Below, piece by piece: positions 23,395 to 50,789 of a stretch of 64,000 nucleotides of DNA. The notes beneath the pieces were generated by a model. The model saw nothing but the letters and a program-made list of their open reading frames with translations. It was not told where the DNA came from and ran no database searches. How positions within the stretch are numbered: the first letter of the stretch is position 1; each line of letters begins with the position of its first letter. Source of the stretch: Kryptolebias marmoratus (lineage: Eukaryota > Chordata > Actinopteri > Cyprinodontiformes > Rivulidae). The stretch lies in contig NC_051436.1 of the NCBI RefSeq assembly GCF_001649575.2, forward strand, positions 2,328,800-2,392,799. The letters are read 5' to 3'. The position numbers and the translations under genes were made by a program.

Positions 23395-23590
23395 TTCCCT
23401 TCCTGGGTCACGGGGACCTGGTGCTTATCTCCAGTAGTCATTGTGCAAGAGACGGGGGACAACCTGGACAGGTCTCAATCCCATCACAGGGACAAAGAGA
23501 CAAATGAGCAACCGCTCATGCTCTCAATCACACTTAGAGTTACCATTCAATCTAACAAGGATGTTTTTGGTGTGTGGGTGAAAACCGGAG
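23395..23590 (-). mobile_element. Degenerate teleost interspersed repeat
   Basis: Member of the same family as 8091-8420, recognised by CACGGGGACCTGGTGC, the CCATCACAGGGACAAAG segment and GTGTGGGTGAAAACCGGAGT. Confidence 0.5.
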
Positions 23591-23878
23591 TAAAGCTGTC
23601 AGATATAAATCAAATAACAAAGGTTACACCGTTTTTGTCATGTACTGCGTGTAAGATAATATTTGTTTAGACAATTATAGAGTTTATTCAGTTTATAACA
23701 GCTACAGGACTAAGACTGGTAAATCTGGAATAGATTTTAAGAGTTCCAGCTTAGCTGATAAAATAAAGGTTAGATGGGACTTGTTCATATTCAGAGTCTG
23801 GTCATGTCAATGAAACATTTAAGTTTTACGGAGGAAAGTGCATTTTAATAAAATCTGAAACAGAACCTCTGTCTACAC

Positions 23879-24090
23879 CAGGGGTCTCCAGTCCTGGTCC
23901 TCAGGGCCACCATCCTGCAGGTTTTCCTTGTTTCTCTGCTCCAACACACCTGATTCAGAGGTTAAATCACCTCTTCATGTTCTGCAGAAGCCTGTTAATC
24001 ACCCATTGACTCAAATCAGGTGTGTTGGAGCAGAGAAACAAGTAAAACCTGCAGGATGGAGGCCCTGAGGACCAGGATTGGACATCCCTG
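23879..24090. mobile_element. hAT MITE, copy 1 (212 bp)
   Basis: Starts CAGGGGTCTCC and ends GACATCCCTG. Roughly 50-bp inverted ends share the GGTCCTCAGGGCC segment, and the interior is also largely palindromic (AACACACCTGATT with its inverse). Flanked by a perfect 8-bp target duplication GTCTACAC (23871-23878 and 24091-24098). No coding capacity. Three relatives lie at 29070, 31558 and 55225. Confidence 0.88.
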
Positions 24091-24230
24091 GTCTACACCA
24101 ATAATGCTCACCAGAGCAGAGATCCCCCCCAAAAGAACTTTACATACAGCCAAGTATTCCCCTGTAATAATCCTTTTGAATTGAGAAAACTCCGTGGATG
24201 AGAAGCGAGACGTCTTCAGCTACAGAATAG

Positions 24231-24545
24231 TGTCAGGGTTTGGGTTTATATTGTGTTTTCTGTGTTTTGATTATTTGGTTCCTGTGTTTATCCTGGTCTT
24301 AGTTCAGTTCTTGTTTCCTGCTACATTCACTCCTCCTCAGTCAGCCTCTGGTTTTCCTGCCACACCCATCTCCACCTGCCTGTAATTATAATCACTCACC
24401 TGTGCCCACTTCCCATCGTTGTCCTGTCTTTAAAACCTTCTCACTTTCTCCACTTACTGGTTCATTGTCATACTTTGCCTCCCTGATGTGCTGTCCTTCT
24501 GGAGTCTGCGCTCAGGGTTCCCCACCTTCACACCACTTCATGACA
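24231..24545 (+). mobile_element. Solo LTR (gypsy/ERV-type), copy 1
   Basis: Begins TGTCAGGG, ends ATGACA and is flanked by the 5-bp direct repeat AATAG (24226-24230 and 24546-24550), the mark of LTR-retrotransposon integration. The interior matches the element at 57979-58399, including TCACCTGTGCCCACTTC and TGTCTTTAAAACC. No internal coding region remains. Confidence 0.8.
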
Positions 24546-24929
24546 AATAGAAGTCCATTTGTTTTTGTTTTTAACCTTTTTTGAATTTGAGGTACAGTTT
24601 AAATAATGTGCTTATAGGATTTATTCTCACTGAAAACATGACAAGTGCTAATTTAAAAATTATAAGGCATAAAACGTAATACAGGCTCAATACTTTTAAA
24701 AAGGTTTTCTCAATACATGCTGATATTAGGTAAAAGTATTAGACAGAATTGATTAACTTTCTGTTGTTGTGAAGCCTGATGAATCAAATCAGTTTCCTAC
24801 ATTTCAAATTCTGTGACATAAAAATCAGTTTTCTGCTTTTAACCTTAGACGAGACCAAGGAACAGGAGAACAGCCTTTCACTTCCCCTGGCTGGCGTTAA
24901 CTTGGCCTCAGATTACCGGAGGACAAACT

Positions 24930-25350
24930 GACCACATGTCCGCTCCCTGCTGCTGTCTTTACTCTCTGCTCTCTCCATGTTTAGACATGTAATTATTGCT
25001 GTCATGAACTTGTTTTATTTTGTCTTTCCTCCCATAGAAACTACTCATCGACCAGCCCCTCTGTGTTTGTCTGTGTCTATTTCTTGTTCTCTCAAACCCC
25101 AGCCTGTCCTGAGCCTGGTTCTGGTTCTGCTGGAAGTTTCTTCCTGTTAAAACAGAGTTCTTCCTTTTCATTTTCACCAACATGCTGCTCAGGATGAAGG
25201 ATCTCAACAAAGTGAGGATTCAATACAATCTACTCCCTTAGAAAGATAACGTTGACTAAGTGCCGTTTTATAATGCATGTGAATGTTGTTCTCAGGGCCC
25301 TGAGATTACTTTTTTGTGAATTGGCGCTATATAAATAAACTGAATTCAAT
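24930..25350 (+). mobile_element. LINE 3' tail fragment (L2/Rex1-like)
   Basis: Contains TTTCTTCCTGTTAAAACAGA, then a TTCTTCCTTTTC block, and ends GGCGCTATATAAATAAACTG followed by AATTC units. This is the familiar 3' end of a fish LINE. No ORF is left. Confidence 0.6.
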
Positions 25351-25801
25351 AAAACGCAATCATCTGGCTCAAATTTACAGTTTAATGCAAATTTCTTTTA
25401 CACAGATATTAATTTTCAATCTTAAATAACAGCAATTTATTTTATAAAGTATCTTGATCAAGATTTCCTCACAAATCACAGAGAACTAACATGGTGCTTC
25501 ACACTGTAATAAATGACTCATGTTGTGGCATTCTACTGATCATAGACATTAGAAGAGGCGCGTCAGGCAGCTGACACTAACGTCAATAACTTGATGACGG
25601 AAACTAGATTGTCGTTTTTAAAATTTGCATATTGAAACTGAATCATTAAGGAAGGGCTGTTTAGGTCCTAACTATGTTTAACTCTCTGAAACTGGGACAA
25701 AGAAGCTGTTCAAACAGTTTCAATCACAGAAGAGGCAAACATGACGACTTAACTTGGATTTTAAAGAATCAGGTCTGCTGAAGGTTTGAGACGACAGCAT
25801 T

Positions 25802-25825
25802 TATCCATCCATCCATCCATCCATT
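25802..25825. repeat. Short (ATCC)n microsatellite
   Basis: About six ATCC units followed by degenerate ATTC/ACCC units. Confidence 0.85.
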
Positions 25826-25929
25826 CACCCACCTATACACCCATTCATCGTTGATATATTACCTCTGCTTAGATCACACTTTGGATTAATATTTTCAGGC
25901 ATGAATGACAACAAATAATGATTAAATGA

Positions 25930-25935
25930 TTTATT
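25930..25935 (-). terminator. Candidate polyadenylation signal of the GAB1-type gene
   Basis: AATAAA on the minus strand, 80 bp beyond the stop codon at 26016-26018. This would give a very short 3'-UTR; further signals downstream (near 25440) are possible, so this is only a candidate. Confidence 0.3.
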
Positions 25936-26015
25936 GCTTTTAAACAGAGTAATATGCCTCTTTGTATCCTGGTGAAGCTTTTCTAAATACTGAGTGTTTG
26001 TGTCTTTCTGCGTAT

Positions 26016-41450
<15,435 letters not shown>

Positions 41451-41990
41451 CCTCACCTCTGCCCGAAGAAGTTTTCAGCCCCTCAGTAAACTGGGAGTCC
41501 AAACAGCTGATCAGGTGAGTGATTCAGTCCAGACTCAGTTCACGTGTCAGACTTCAGATTCCTCAGCGTACAGTCTACAACCTTTACTCCAATCCAGTTT
41601 CCAAGAAGGTACGATTTAAATCAAGAGAAGAAGCTTCCAAAGAATGACATCAGCCAAGTTTGTCCTTCTAAGAAAACAAAAACAAAGTCTGTTTTCACGT
41701 CTGCGTCCGTCCTGGAAGTGAGTCACACCTCCTCCCGAGTGACTTTTACTTCCCAGCAGAGGCACTCCTCCCTCCCAGGGAGAACCCTGCTTCTATCAGA
41801 GCCGAACACAATGCCTCGGCTCGGACATTCCTTCTCTCCTCTCCTCCCTCTTTTCCACTCCTCTTCCTCCTCACTCCTCCCATTCGGCCTCTGCTCTGCT
41901 GAACAGGAAAGTCCCCCGTGGATCTGCCTACATGTTTGGGAAAGTGTTTTCTCATGCTGTAAAACAAAAAAAAGCAATTTCCACGGGGGT
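41451..41990 (-). promoter_or_regulatory. gab1: gab1 5'-UTR and probable promoter region
   Basis: Upstream of the gab1 ATG (context GAGGATGAG) the minus strand is richer in G and purines than its surroundings, notably 41840-41900 (GGAGGAGTGAGGAGG-type runs). No TATA box is obvious. The assignment rests on position; an additional upstream non-coding exon cannot be excluded. Confidence 0.4.
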
Positions 41991-43196
41991 CAATAGTCAA
42001 CTCAATAAATCTGTAAAAGTATAAAAAATGATAAAACTGCATAAAAGGATTTCCTGAGCTATATTAAATGGTGCCGTTTGAAAGAAGTCACTCCATATAT
42101 GATGATATATAGCCCTGAAATGCAGGTATGCACACAATGTAAACAAAGCGCTCGGCTGAATCCCCTGGAACGACGTAGAAGCTTATCTGCAAACTTTAAT
42201 CAACAAATCTTGAGCCAAATCTGATACCAGAACATAAAAACTGTCAGACTTCTCATCCCAAACGGCTCTTTCATGGATGTCGTTATTGTTGACCTGTTTT
42301 CAGTCACTTCCGCTGTTTAAGTAGGTAAACAAACACATGTGGGAGTTGGCAGCTGTTCACTGATTTAGCAAAATAATTCTCCATTTAAAGACACATTAAT
42401 CATCAATGAGAGGGAAAAAAAATGCGCTGATTTTGTTTCTTACTTTATGATTTTTTTGTCTTTATGACACTAAAAAGTACCTTTAAATAAAAAATGTGGC
42501 AATACATGAATAAAAGTAAACGAGATGACAATAAATCATTAAAAAATCATCATATTTTTTCCTATATGCTGTACATAATGAGAATAAAGAGTAATTTGTA
42601 TCGCATGTGAATTTTTTTCAGCTTTTTTCATCATTTTATATTAGTTTTCTTCTTATTAAGACATTATTTTTGTAGCTTTTAACACTCCCATGTCTCATGT
42701 TTACATATGAAAACAAAAACTAAAGTAAAATAATTTTAGCATCTGTATAAAACACAGTGTATTTATTAAAAAACGTCATTTAATAAAGCTGATGACCAAT
42801 GTCCTGCAGATGTTGGGTTAAAAGAAAAACAACGGCTAAACTTTAATGTATTTTAAGTTTGGGGACTTAAATGGGAGTAAGAGGAAAATATCTGCAGATG
42901 CATTTTAGCACCATCCAGTGCTCAACAATAAAAACTGCATGAAACTATCATAATTCATTAATTCTGGTTACAACCTAAATTTATCTTTGTTGTTCATTTG
43001 CACTGATGTATTGAAAAATTGTTTTCTATTCCTCCAAAGATGTTAAACTTGTGACAAGGCACGTTAAAATAGTTTGAAAGATTATGTGATATTTGTGGTC
43101 TTGTTTTACTAGATGCATTTTTGTAATTTGTTAGTTTCACCTTCTGCAATTTGTTCCATTATGCCTTTTCACTTATTTTCTTCCAATTTCCACAGC

Positions 43197-43227
<31 letters not shown>

Positions 43228-44884
43228 TTAACTCTATTAATACAGATAATCTCACTGAGATACGAGGTCTCATTTTCAAGAGAGATCTGTTTCAAGAATG
43301 TAGTTTCAGACAAACACAATCAATACGATATTTTTCACTCCATTTAAAGCATTTTATTCACCTTATCTAAAATTCAAGCATTTCTTTGTTTGTTTTATTG
43401 AACCTTGAATACACCACCTTAAAGTTGTAGTTTTTAGCAGGGAGTTTTAGCCAGTTTCATGACTAGTTATAACAAAAAAAAGTTAAACAAAGGTTTGTTT
43501 GGGAAATTTAAGAAGAGTGTGGTCAGTTACTTGAGCAGATTTTCCATCAAGCAGTCGTTTCCTTTTCTGCAAGCTTAATTTAAATATAACATCAGAAGAA
43601 TCTGTGTTCAGTTACTGATTTGTTGCTACTTGTAGGATTTAAAGCTGATCATTCTTATTATTAGTTTGAAGGTAAAACAGCTGTAAAAAAAAAATAATGT
43701 TGCAGCAGTTCTGTGAAAATGCATTTCATTTTAATCTAAAAGTTGTAGTGAAAACCTAAAAGGCAGAAACTCTGTTTTGTTTATTTCTTTGTTTTCATTT
43801 CCTTGTCTTCATGAAAACAGATTGGCCAATTTTGCCTCTTTTAAATTAAGCATACAAAAAGATTGACAGATTGTAAGTTTGTTTACAAATATATGCAAAA
43901 ATATCCAGAGATATCCTGCAGCCCTAACACACCCACCGAGGTTTTAAAGAAGTGGATGAGAAGGAAGAATAAAGCAGTTTGTGGCTCTGAGGCAGCAGGA
44001 GGAGCATCAAACAACTCCAGACTAAGTAGGTTGTTTTTTATTTATTTATTGCTGTTAGGGGCTCAAAATGAAAACTTTTCAAAAGAATTAACAGCTGTGG
44101 AAAAAGTCACAAAAATATGTTTTCCTAAATAAATAGACAGGGTGAATAAAATGACCAACATGTTATCCAGACTCCATTTAACATGATTTAGATTCAGATA
44201 AGGTAAAACAAAAGGTGGATGTGAAAAACAATATTTTCATATTTGTTAGTTTGTCTTTAGGCTTTAATTCTTTCAAGGTCTCAGTGCCGTTTATAGTAGC
44301 TTAAAGCTAAAAAGCAGCGCCAAAAAACCTGTTTTCTAACAGGGTTTGTTCAGGATTCATGACTAGAAGGTGTATTTGTATAAAACTGTAATCTTTACTC
44401 ATTTAGAAAGAGAACTGTTTATCCAGGTTATTTTTAGTTCAAGTACTCAGGCATTACTTTATGACTTTATTTTATTAAGTTTTACGGCTGTAGGCTGTCT
44501 GTTCGGTGCTGCTACTGAAACTGAAATAAAAAGCAAAAGAAAATTAAAGCTATAATGAAGTGAGGCTGAATGTGTGTCTGCAGCAAAGACCGTCTCATTC
44601 GAGCTGAGCCGGTGAAAAAGTATTCACCCCTTACAGATTTCTGCTGTTTGTGCCTGTTTGTCACACTTACAGGCTTTATATCATCAAACAAATATTAATA
44701 TCAGACAAAAATAACCTGAGTAAATATAAAAAGCAGTGTTTAAATGGTGATTTCATTTAATAAAGGAATAAAACTATCCACACCAATCTGACCCAGGTTT
44801 AGCTTTAGTGTGAGGAAAATAAATCGGTTTTTAAATTAGAAATACAAACATTAAATTTAAAGGTTTTGTCTTTGTCTCCTTCAG
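41991..44884. other. Intergenic between gab1 and the receptor cluster
   Basis: AT-rich, with a TA microsatellite at 43197-43222. No coding region is recognised. The upstream box found before the other receptors is not detected before the first receptor. Confidence 0.5.
43197..43222. repeat. (TA)n microsatellite
   Basis: About 13 TA units. Confidence 0.93.
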
Positions 44885-44886
44885 AT

Positions 44887-45783
44887 ATGATATCAAACTC
44901 CTCATCCTCCAATGGCTCCTTTCCTCCACATCTCTTATTCATCAGCTCCAACCTCCTCTCATACATCAGCTGCATCAATACCAGCTCAAACCCCGTCATC
45001 CTCACAGCTTTCTACGTCATCTACATCCTCCTCATCCTCCCGTTGTACATCTTCACCCTCTACCTTTGCCTCCAACAGTGCCGACAACGTCACCCCACCT
45101 CTTCGGCGGGGGCGATGAGTCACTCCGACTGTGTCGCCTGCCACATGACCATCATGGAGCTGGTTGGGATCTCTGGCTATACCTTTAGCTGTTTTGCCAT
45201 CTTCTGGAAAAATTCTGACATGCAGTTAGCGGGGTTCCTTCTTGCTAAGTTTACTTGGTATGGTGAGACGATTTTTCACGCCCTGACCTGTGTGGAGCTC
45301 CACGTGGCTGTCATCCATCCTATCACCTACCGGAAGCTGAAAAACCAAACAGGAATCAGGATCAGAAACGTCACCATCGCTTGTGTCTGGGTTATTTGCG
45401 TCGCCATGATTGGTTTGGCCGTGAAGGACTTTATTATCATCATAGACTTGTGCCTCTTGGTGTCGTGTTTGATGGTCATCTTCTTCTCCAGCCTCTCTAT
45501 TCTCTGGGTCCTGATGCGTCCACCTCCAGGGGACCAGGACAAGGACAGGGTCGACAAATCAAAGCTGAAAGCCTTCTACACCATCCTGTCGATACTGGGA
45601 GTGCTGGCTTTGAGATTTGCTTGGGGTTTGGTTTGGGCCGTGCAGAATACATTAAGAGGAGACGACTTGTGTTTGATAATAACGTGTGCATTCATGTTCA
45701 ACCTGCCCAGCAGTCTGATTTTACCTCTGCTGTTTCTTCAGAGAGCAGGGAAGTTAGTATGTTGCAAGAAAAACAGTCAATGA
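44887..45783 (+). CDS. Seven-transmembrane receptor, paralogue 1 (298 aa, ERY motif lost)
   Basis: Single coding exon. The acceptor TCCTTCAG ends at 44884 and is followed by ATATG, so I take the ATG at 44887 instead of the in-frame ATG at 44866, which would lie upstream of the splice site. The N terminus is Asn/Ser-rich with sequons (NSS, NGS, NTS). Seven hydrophobic segments lie at about 36-64, 82-106, 114-136, 160-179, 182-210, 228-254 and 262-286. The TM3 end reads CVELHVAVIHP where the four paralogues have C(V/L)ERYLAVVHP, so the arginine needed for class-A G-protein switching is absent (E137-L138-H139). TM7 has LPSSLILPLLFL instead of NPxxY. First gene of a five-gene tandem set and the most divergent. 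Ligand and partner unknown; a non-signalling or chaperone-like role is possible. Confidence 0.85.
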   Translation: MISNSSSSNGSFPPHLLFISSNLLSYISCINTSSNPVILTAFYVIYILLILPLYIFTLYLCLQQCRQRHPTSSAGAMSHSDCVACHMTIMELVGISGYTFSCFAIFWKNSDMQLAGFLLAKFTWYGETIFHALTCVELHVAVIHPITYRKLKNQTGIRIRNVTIACVWVICVAMIGLAVKDFIIIIDLCLLVSCLMVIFFSSLSILWVLMRPPPGDQDKDRVDKSKLKAFYTILSILGVLALRFAWGLVWAVQNTLRGDDLCLIITCAFMFNLPSSLILPLLFLQRAGKLVCCKKNSQ

Positions 45784-46395
45784 CTTTTTATTATTATTAT
45801 CAGATTGGGGTTAATTTTTGTGCAAAATCTAAACGTGTAATTTTAAAAGCTTAAACCTGTTAGAATCTTTTTAGTTTTAAATTTCACAATATCCAAAACT
45901 CCAACAGAGGGACCTCTAAACACTATCATTATTTTCATAACATTTGAAGTCACTAAATAAGCATTTTTTAACGACATTAGATTCATAAATATACCTGCAG
46001 CATCCCTACCCAGGTTATACAGTAGAGATATCTCATCTAATTGTTAATTATTCAAACTAATCTGCCTCAGGAGGTCACTGACAGAAGCACCTGTGTTGCA
46101 ACTGTAGGCTCAAAAATAATATGAAATAAAATAAACTTAAATAAAGTATTGTAAAATAAATTGCCTTTCTCAGCTTGCCCATCAGTTATTTTGTGTGCAT
46201 ATATGTTGATTATATCTTCTTTGTTACAAATACTAAACCAGTTTGATTAGAATTATAACAGAATAAGATCTGATTAAATAGTTGCAGCATTTAGGGTATA
46301 TAATGTCCGACAGAGAACCAACTCTCTGCTGATGGATTATTCACTGAGGCTCTATATGTTCTGGACTACCTGGAAATTGAGAGAGAAGAAAGAAA

Positions 46396-46590
46396 TTTGC
46401 CTACAGAAATGAACCGTGTGAAAATAAATAAAGTCTAAATTTGCAGCATGCAAACCCGACTGTCACACAAACTTGCAGAATGAAGCATTAAACAGCAGGA
46501 ACTTCATGTTTGAGTCAAATACGACTTGACAGCCATCTCTGACTTTGATGCACAGCAGGAGGAAGGTTGTAAATTAACCCGACTGACGAG
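46396..46590 (+). promoter_or_regulatory. Upstream box, octamer and 5'-UTR exon of receptor 2
   Basis: TTTGCCTACAGAAATGAACC begins at 46396, CATGCAAA lies at 46447-46454, and a candidate donor (GACGAG then GTATGT) follows at 46591. The same order occurs upstream of receptors 4 and 5. The promoter/first-exon role is inferred from conservation and spacing. The distance to the receptor ATG is about 1.4 kb. Confidence 0.55.
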
Positions 46591-47812
46591 GTATGTGTCA
46601 TTTTAAACTACTTTGGTGCAGATTTCTGTATGTTAGCATCGAAAAACAAAGTAATCTGGTGTGAACAAGCTTCCCTTTAAACAGTGGTTGTAATTTTTTG
46701 TTTATTTTTTTTACCAACATTCTTCAACCTAAACTTACTGAAATTACAATTAAAATGGTCTAACTTAAAACAAAATCAATCCAAATCAGGAAGCATTTCA
46801 ATTTGTTTCCTATCATTTACTTAATTCTAAATAAACTCTTTTTTAATTATGAATTTAACCAACTTATCTTTAAGTGGATAGTTTTAGTTTTTATTCATGA
46901 TTAAGTCAGATATTCAGATGATCTGTATTTGTTCCTCATGCAGACTGCAAGCTTTTTTTTGTTAATTATTTTTATGATGTTTGATTCTTTTTTAAACAAT
47001 AATGAATCTTTTTCCTGAAATCATCAAAATAGTCATCTCATGAATTTATAATAAGTTGCATAATTTGTCAAACTGTCAGGAGGAGATTCCATTGTTTAAA
47101 GAAAGAAAAAATGAAACAAAGGCCATAGTGTCAGTAAAAAATTGTGCAACTGAAATCTGATCACTTATTCCTTGTACCATGTTTGACGTTTCCTAACAAA
47201 TTCATGAAAATTCATTTATAACTTTTTAAGTAATCTTGTGCACAGACAGACAAACAGACACAACCAGAAACATAACTTCCTGGGTGGAGGTAAAAACATA
47301 ACCTATAATAATAATAAAAGTAGAAAATAAAAGAAAAACTTGTGAGTTAGGGGTAAAGCTACTACCAGCTGAAAGATTTAACGAGTTCCTGCTGGAGAAA
47401 CAAGAAGATGTTAAAATTGGACTTTCTAAGAACAGTTTAAGTATTAAAAACATTTCTGATTCAGTCTCAGGTTCCAGGTTGCCAATCTTCCTGTCTCCTG
47501 GGGGGTCTTATCCAGGATGATGACCTGTTTTTTTATATTTATTTTTACTTTTTCTCTTTGTTTTTTTAATCAGTCACTTTTACAGTCAACATAAAAATCC
47601 TTCACTCAGAGGGTCTCTAAGAGTGCTTGCTTTAATAAAGACATTTAACATGTAAATAATGAATATAAAGCTCCTGAACCTTTAATTGAGAAACATCTTT
47701 TGAGGCAGAGCTTGCTGAATTTTAACTGAAGACTTAAGTCCTACAGTGGCGTAACGGTGAAAATATTCTGCAAGATATGCCACCATTTTTATGCTTCCTT
47801 TCTTTTCTAGAT

Positions 47813-48724
47813 ATGCCCCTAAACTATTCTTCATCCTCCAACGACTCTTTTTTTCCCACGCACCTATCCTCGCCCAACTCTTCCTTCAGCGTGTACCTGT
47901 GCTGCCTCATTTCAAGGCCAAGCTCCTTCATCTTTATAACAATCGACATCAACATCGTCATCCTCATCCTCCCTCTGTGTCTCTACATCCTCTACCACGG
48001 TGTCAAAGCATGGCTGACAAAGCTTCCCTCCTCATCCTCATCATCAGCAGTGAGTCACTCTGACTGCTTCACCTACCACATGGTCACCATGGAGCTGATT
48101 GGCGTGTTCGGGTACATCCTCAACATGGCTGGCATCTGTAGCAGGAACCTAAATGTAATCTTTGTCGGGGGATTTTTTACCTCCATCAATTGGTTTGGAC
48201 AGATATTCTTTCACATCCTCACCTGCGTGGAGCGCTACCTGGCTGTTGTTCATCCGATCATCTACCTGAAGCTGAAAAACAAAAAAGGCGTGAGAATCAG
48301 AAATCTCAGCGTCTACTGCTCCTGGCTGCTTAGCTTTGTGGGGATGGGTCTGATGATGATGACAGACTTCTTCTTCGTTGTGGATTTTTGTCTCTTGATA
48401 TTAACTTTGACAGTCATCTCTTTCTGCAGCCTTTTCGTTTTATGTGTTTTGAATCGTTCAGTTCCTGGAGGTCAGGGGAAGGATGGGGAACGGGTTGATC
48501 AGTCCAAGCAGAGGGCATTCTACACAATCGTGGCCATCCTGGGGGTGCTGGTGGTGAGGTTTACCTTTAACGTGGTTTGGGAAGTCATTTTTATGTCAGG
48601 AAAAACAAGTAATTGTGTTGTAATGGCTGTTTGTGTGTGGTTTAATGTTCCCTCCAGTCTGGTCTTACCGCTTCTTTTTCTACACAGAGCAGGAAAATTT
48701 GTAAGTTGTAGGAACAACATCTGA
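47813..48724 (+). CDS. Seven-transmembrane receptor, paralogue 2 (303 aa)
   Basis: Single coding exon starting at ATG 47813, directly after the acceptor TTTTCTAG (ending 47810) in the shared context AG-ATATG. An in-frame ATG at 47777 lies before the splice site and is rejected. The Ser/Asn-rich N terminus carries NYS, NDS and NSS sequons. TM1 is about 38-64. The family signature SHSDCFTYHMVTMELIG precedes and enters TM2. TM3 ends CVERYLAVVHP (E140-R141-Y142). The third cytoplasmic loop is short and charged (QGKDGERVDQSKQRAF). TM7 reads VPSSLVLPLLFLHRAGKF. It resembles rhodopsin-class receptors in topology and E-R-Y, but has no CWxP in TM6 and no NPxxY. AATAAA occurs about 10 bp after the stop. 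The family is not identified. Confidence 0.9.
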   Translation: MPLNYSSSSNDSFFPTHLSSPNSSFSVYLCCLISRPSSFIFITIDINIVILILPLCLYILYHGVKAWLTKLPSSSSSSAVSHSDCFTYHMVTMELIGVFGYILNMAGICSRNLNVIFVGGFFTSINWFGQIFFHILTCVERYLAVVHPIIYLKLKNKKGVRIRNLSVYCSWLLSFVGMGLMMMTDFFFVVDFCLLILTLTVISFCSLFVLCVLNRSVPGGQGKDGERVDQSKQRAFYTIVAILGVLVVRFTFNVVWEVIFMSGKTSNCVVMAVCVWFNVPSSLVLPLLFLHRAGKFVSCRNNI

Positions 48725-49840
48725 CTGGAAAATAAATAATAAGGTCAAAAATATGTGACCCTAAAAATGAGAAAAATGCCGGGAACATAGAATTACAAAA
48801 CCACTACTCTACACTATTTAAGTTCTTCTTTCACCCACTTGATGGCAGCATTATTGTTAGTTTGGAAAAATATACTTATCTAAACATCTCCTTGTTTAGT
48901 GATGCTGTTAAATAGAAAATTCAGCAAAGGTTAGTGGAAGTACTAACATTTTTATAAGTTCTGATTCAAAAATCAAAGAAATTGGTCCAGTAATTTGTTG
49001 GGCTGAGACAGAAATTACTATAGCCTGTTTTCTGTTTTTTTTGTTTGCCAATGGCCATAAAAACTGAGGAATTTAGGTATTAAGAAAATAATCTGTTTCT
49101 TTAATTTTAACTTTACTCAAGAACTGAACATAGTTGTGATTTTCAACCAATAAGACTTGAAAATAATAAAATGTGTCTAAAATAAATGAATTCTTCCACA
49201 GACATTTCAAATAAATTGTTTTTCTTCACGTAAATGTCACAAAAAAATGAAAGTTTTAAGAATAAGTGTTGTTTGGCAAATGTTACAGATGATGCATTAT
49301 TTGTCTGTATTGCTTGTAAAGTTCATAAATACATGCTATTTATTTTTACACATGTTATCTGGTAATAAAAACCTATAATGTGTCTGAAGCAAAGCAGCAA
49401 AACTGATTTCTCTTTGTTAAACATGTAAACAAATCATGAACAATTAACTGCACCAGTAGGCAGGGAAACAAACAACAAATAAAAGAAATCTTACTCCCCT
49501 TCCATGTGCAAATTAAATTACATTTGAATGAAATGTGAACAGATACTTTGATCTAAATCATCCTTTTTATTTGATCGTTCCACTCCACGTGGTTTATGTA
49601 AACATGTCATTTGAATTTTTTCAAATGTTCAAATAAGATGTGTAACTTTAGAATAGTTTGATTATATCAAAAGTGCACGAGTTTCATTTATCAGGGGATT
49701 AAGGCATCATTACATGCTCATTTTGATCTGATCAAAATATTTAGGTATCTCTAGACTCTTCAGAATACTCCTGTTTTTTGTCAGAAAAAAAAAAACATCC
49801 TGTTGATTTATTCTAGTAATTTTGAGGAGCAATGAAGATA
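48725..49840. other. Intergenic between receptors 2 and 3
   Basis: AT-rich; no gene or clear repeat recognised. Confidence 0.5.
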
Positions 49841-49964
49841 TTTGCCTACAGAAACGAGCCGTAACGAAAGAGTGACCAATGCATGCAAACGCTCTTGCAC
49901 AAACTAGTTTATTTGGATCAGATGTCAGTATTTATCTTTACTGCCACTGATGCTGAATTATTGT
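49841..49964 (+). promoter_or_regulatory. Orphan copy of the receptor upstream box
   Basis: TTTGCCTACAGAAACGAGCC at 49841-49860 and CATGCAAA at 49882-49889, followed by TTTGGATCAGATGTCA, which resembles the equivalent place before receptor 5 (CTGGATCCGATGTCA). A dispersed repeat cuts in at about 49965. No receptor frame follows before the next box at 50790, so this may be the promoter relic of a lost paralogue. Confidence 0.5.
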
Positions 49965-50230
49965 CCAGCTGCACGGTGGAGCGGTTGGTCAGCACTGATG
50001 TCAGGTGTTTGACTCCCACCTGCAGCTTTTCTGTGTGGAGTTTGCATGTTCTCCCCTGCATGCATGGGCTTTCTCTGGATGCTCCAGTTTCTCCCAGTCC
50101 AAAAATAATGCATGTTATTTTAAATGGCAACTCAATATGGGCCCTAGATGTGAGTGTGGGTCTGTCCAGGCTCACATCAACTCCTCCCCAATGACCTCTG
50201 GAGATGGCCACCAGCTTAAATAAATTAATG
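49965..50230 (+). mobile_element. Degenerate teleost interspersed repeat
   Basis: Begins near CACGGTGGAGCGGTTGGTCA and contains GTGTGGAGTTTGCATGTTCT. Same abundant family as 8091-8420 in opposite orientation. Open frames here are not genes. Confidence 0.65.
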
Positions 50231-50789
50231 GATCAATAAGCAAAAGGCCTTGACTCTGTATTGGAAAATAAATATGAAATGAAATGTTTACAACTTAACA
50301 GTTGTATGTGACCAGGAGGGGTCTATTTTTAGCCCTTTAACCCACATGTACACTTCTAGAACCAGCCAATTTCAAACAACAACAGCAAGAAGTTTTTCAT
50401 AGTTTGTATAGTTCCTTTTTTTGTTGCATCCACACCATGTCACACTTGGGCAGATTGTATTTTGCTGCTTATCTACTCCTGCTTGAGATCAGGATCAGGA
50501 AGGAATCTGTGCATGAAGCTATCCAACCACTGGCTGCAGACTTTAATAAAACAGGCTGGAAGAGGCAGGTGCTTCTCAAAGGGCACGCACATATCAGGAG
50601 GTTTAAACGCAGGTATGCTCAACAACTCCTGAGAACTAAATGGCTGTGGTGATGTACATCTATAAAATATATGGTCTCATGACTAAAAAAATGGTCAATT
50701 TGGGCTGACGTATATCTAAAAAAGCATAAATGTCCTCTGAGGGCCTAACTACTGCACTCTGCTTCCACTCTGTTTGAACACTGGGGAAA

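Noticed and set aside
45381..45854. 157-codon alternative frame inside receptor 1
   Set aside because: Overlaps the real frame throughout and lacks the family's transmembrane pattern.
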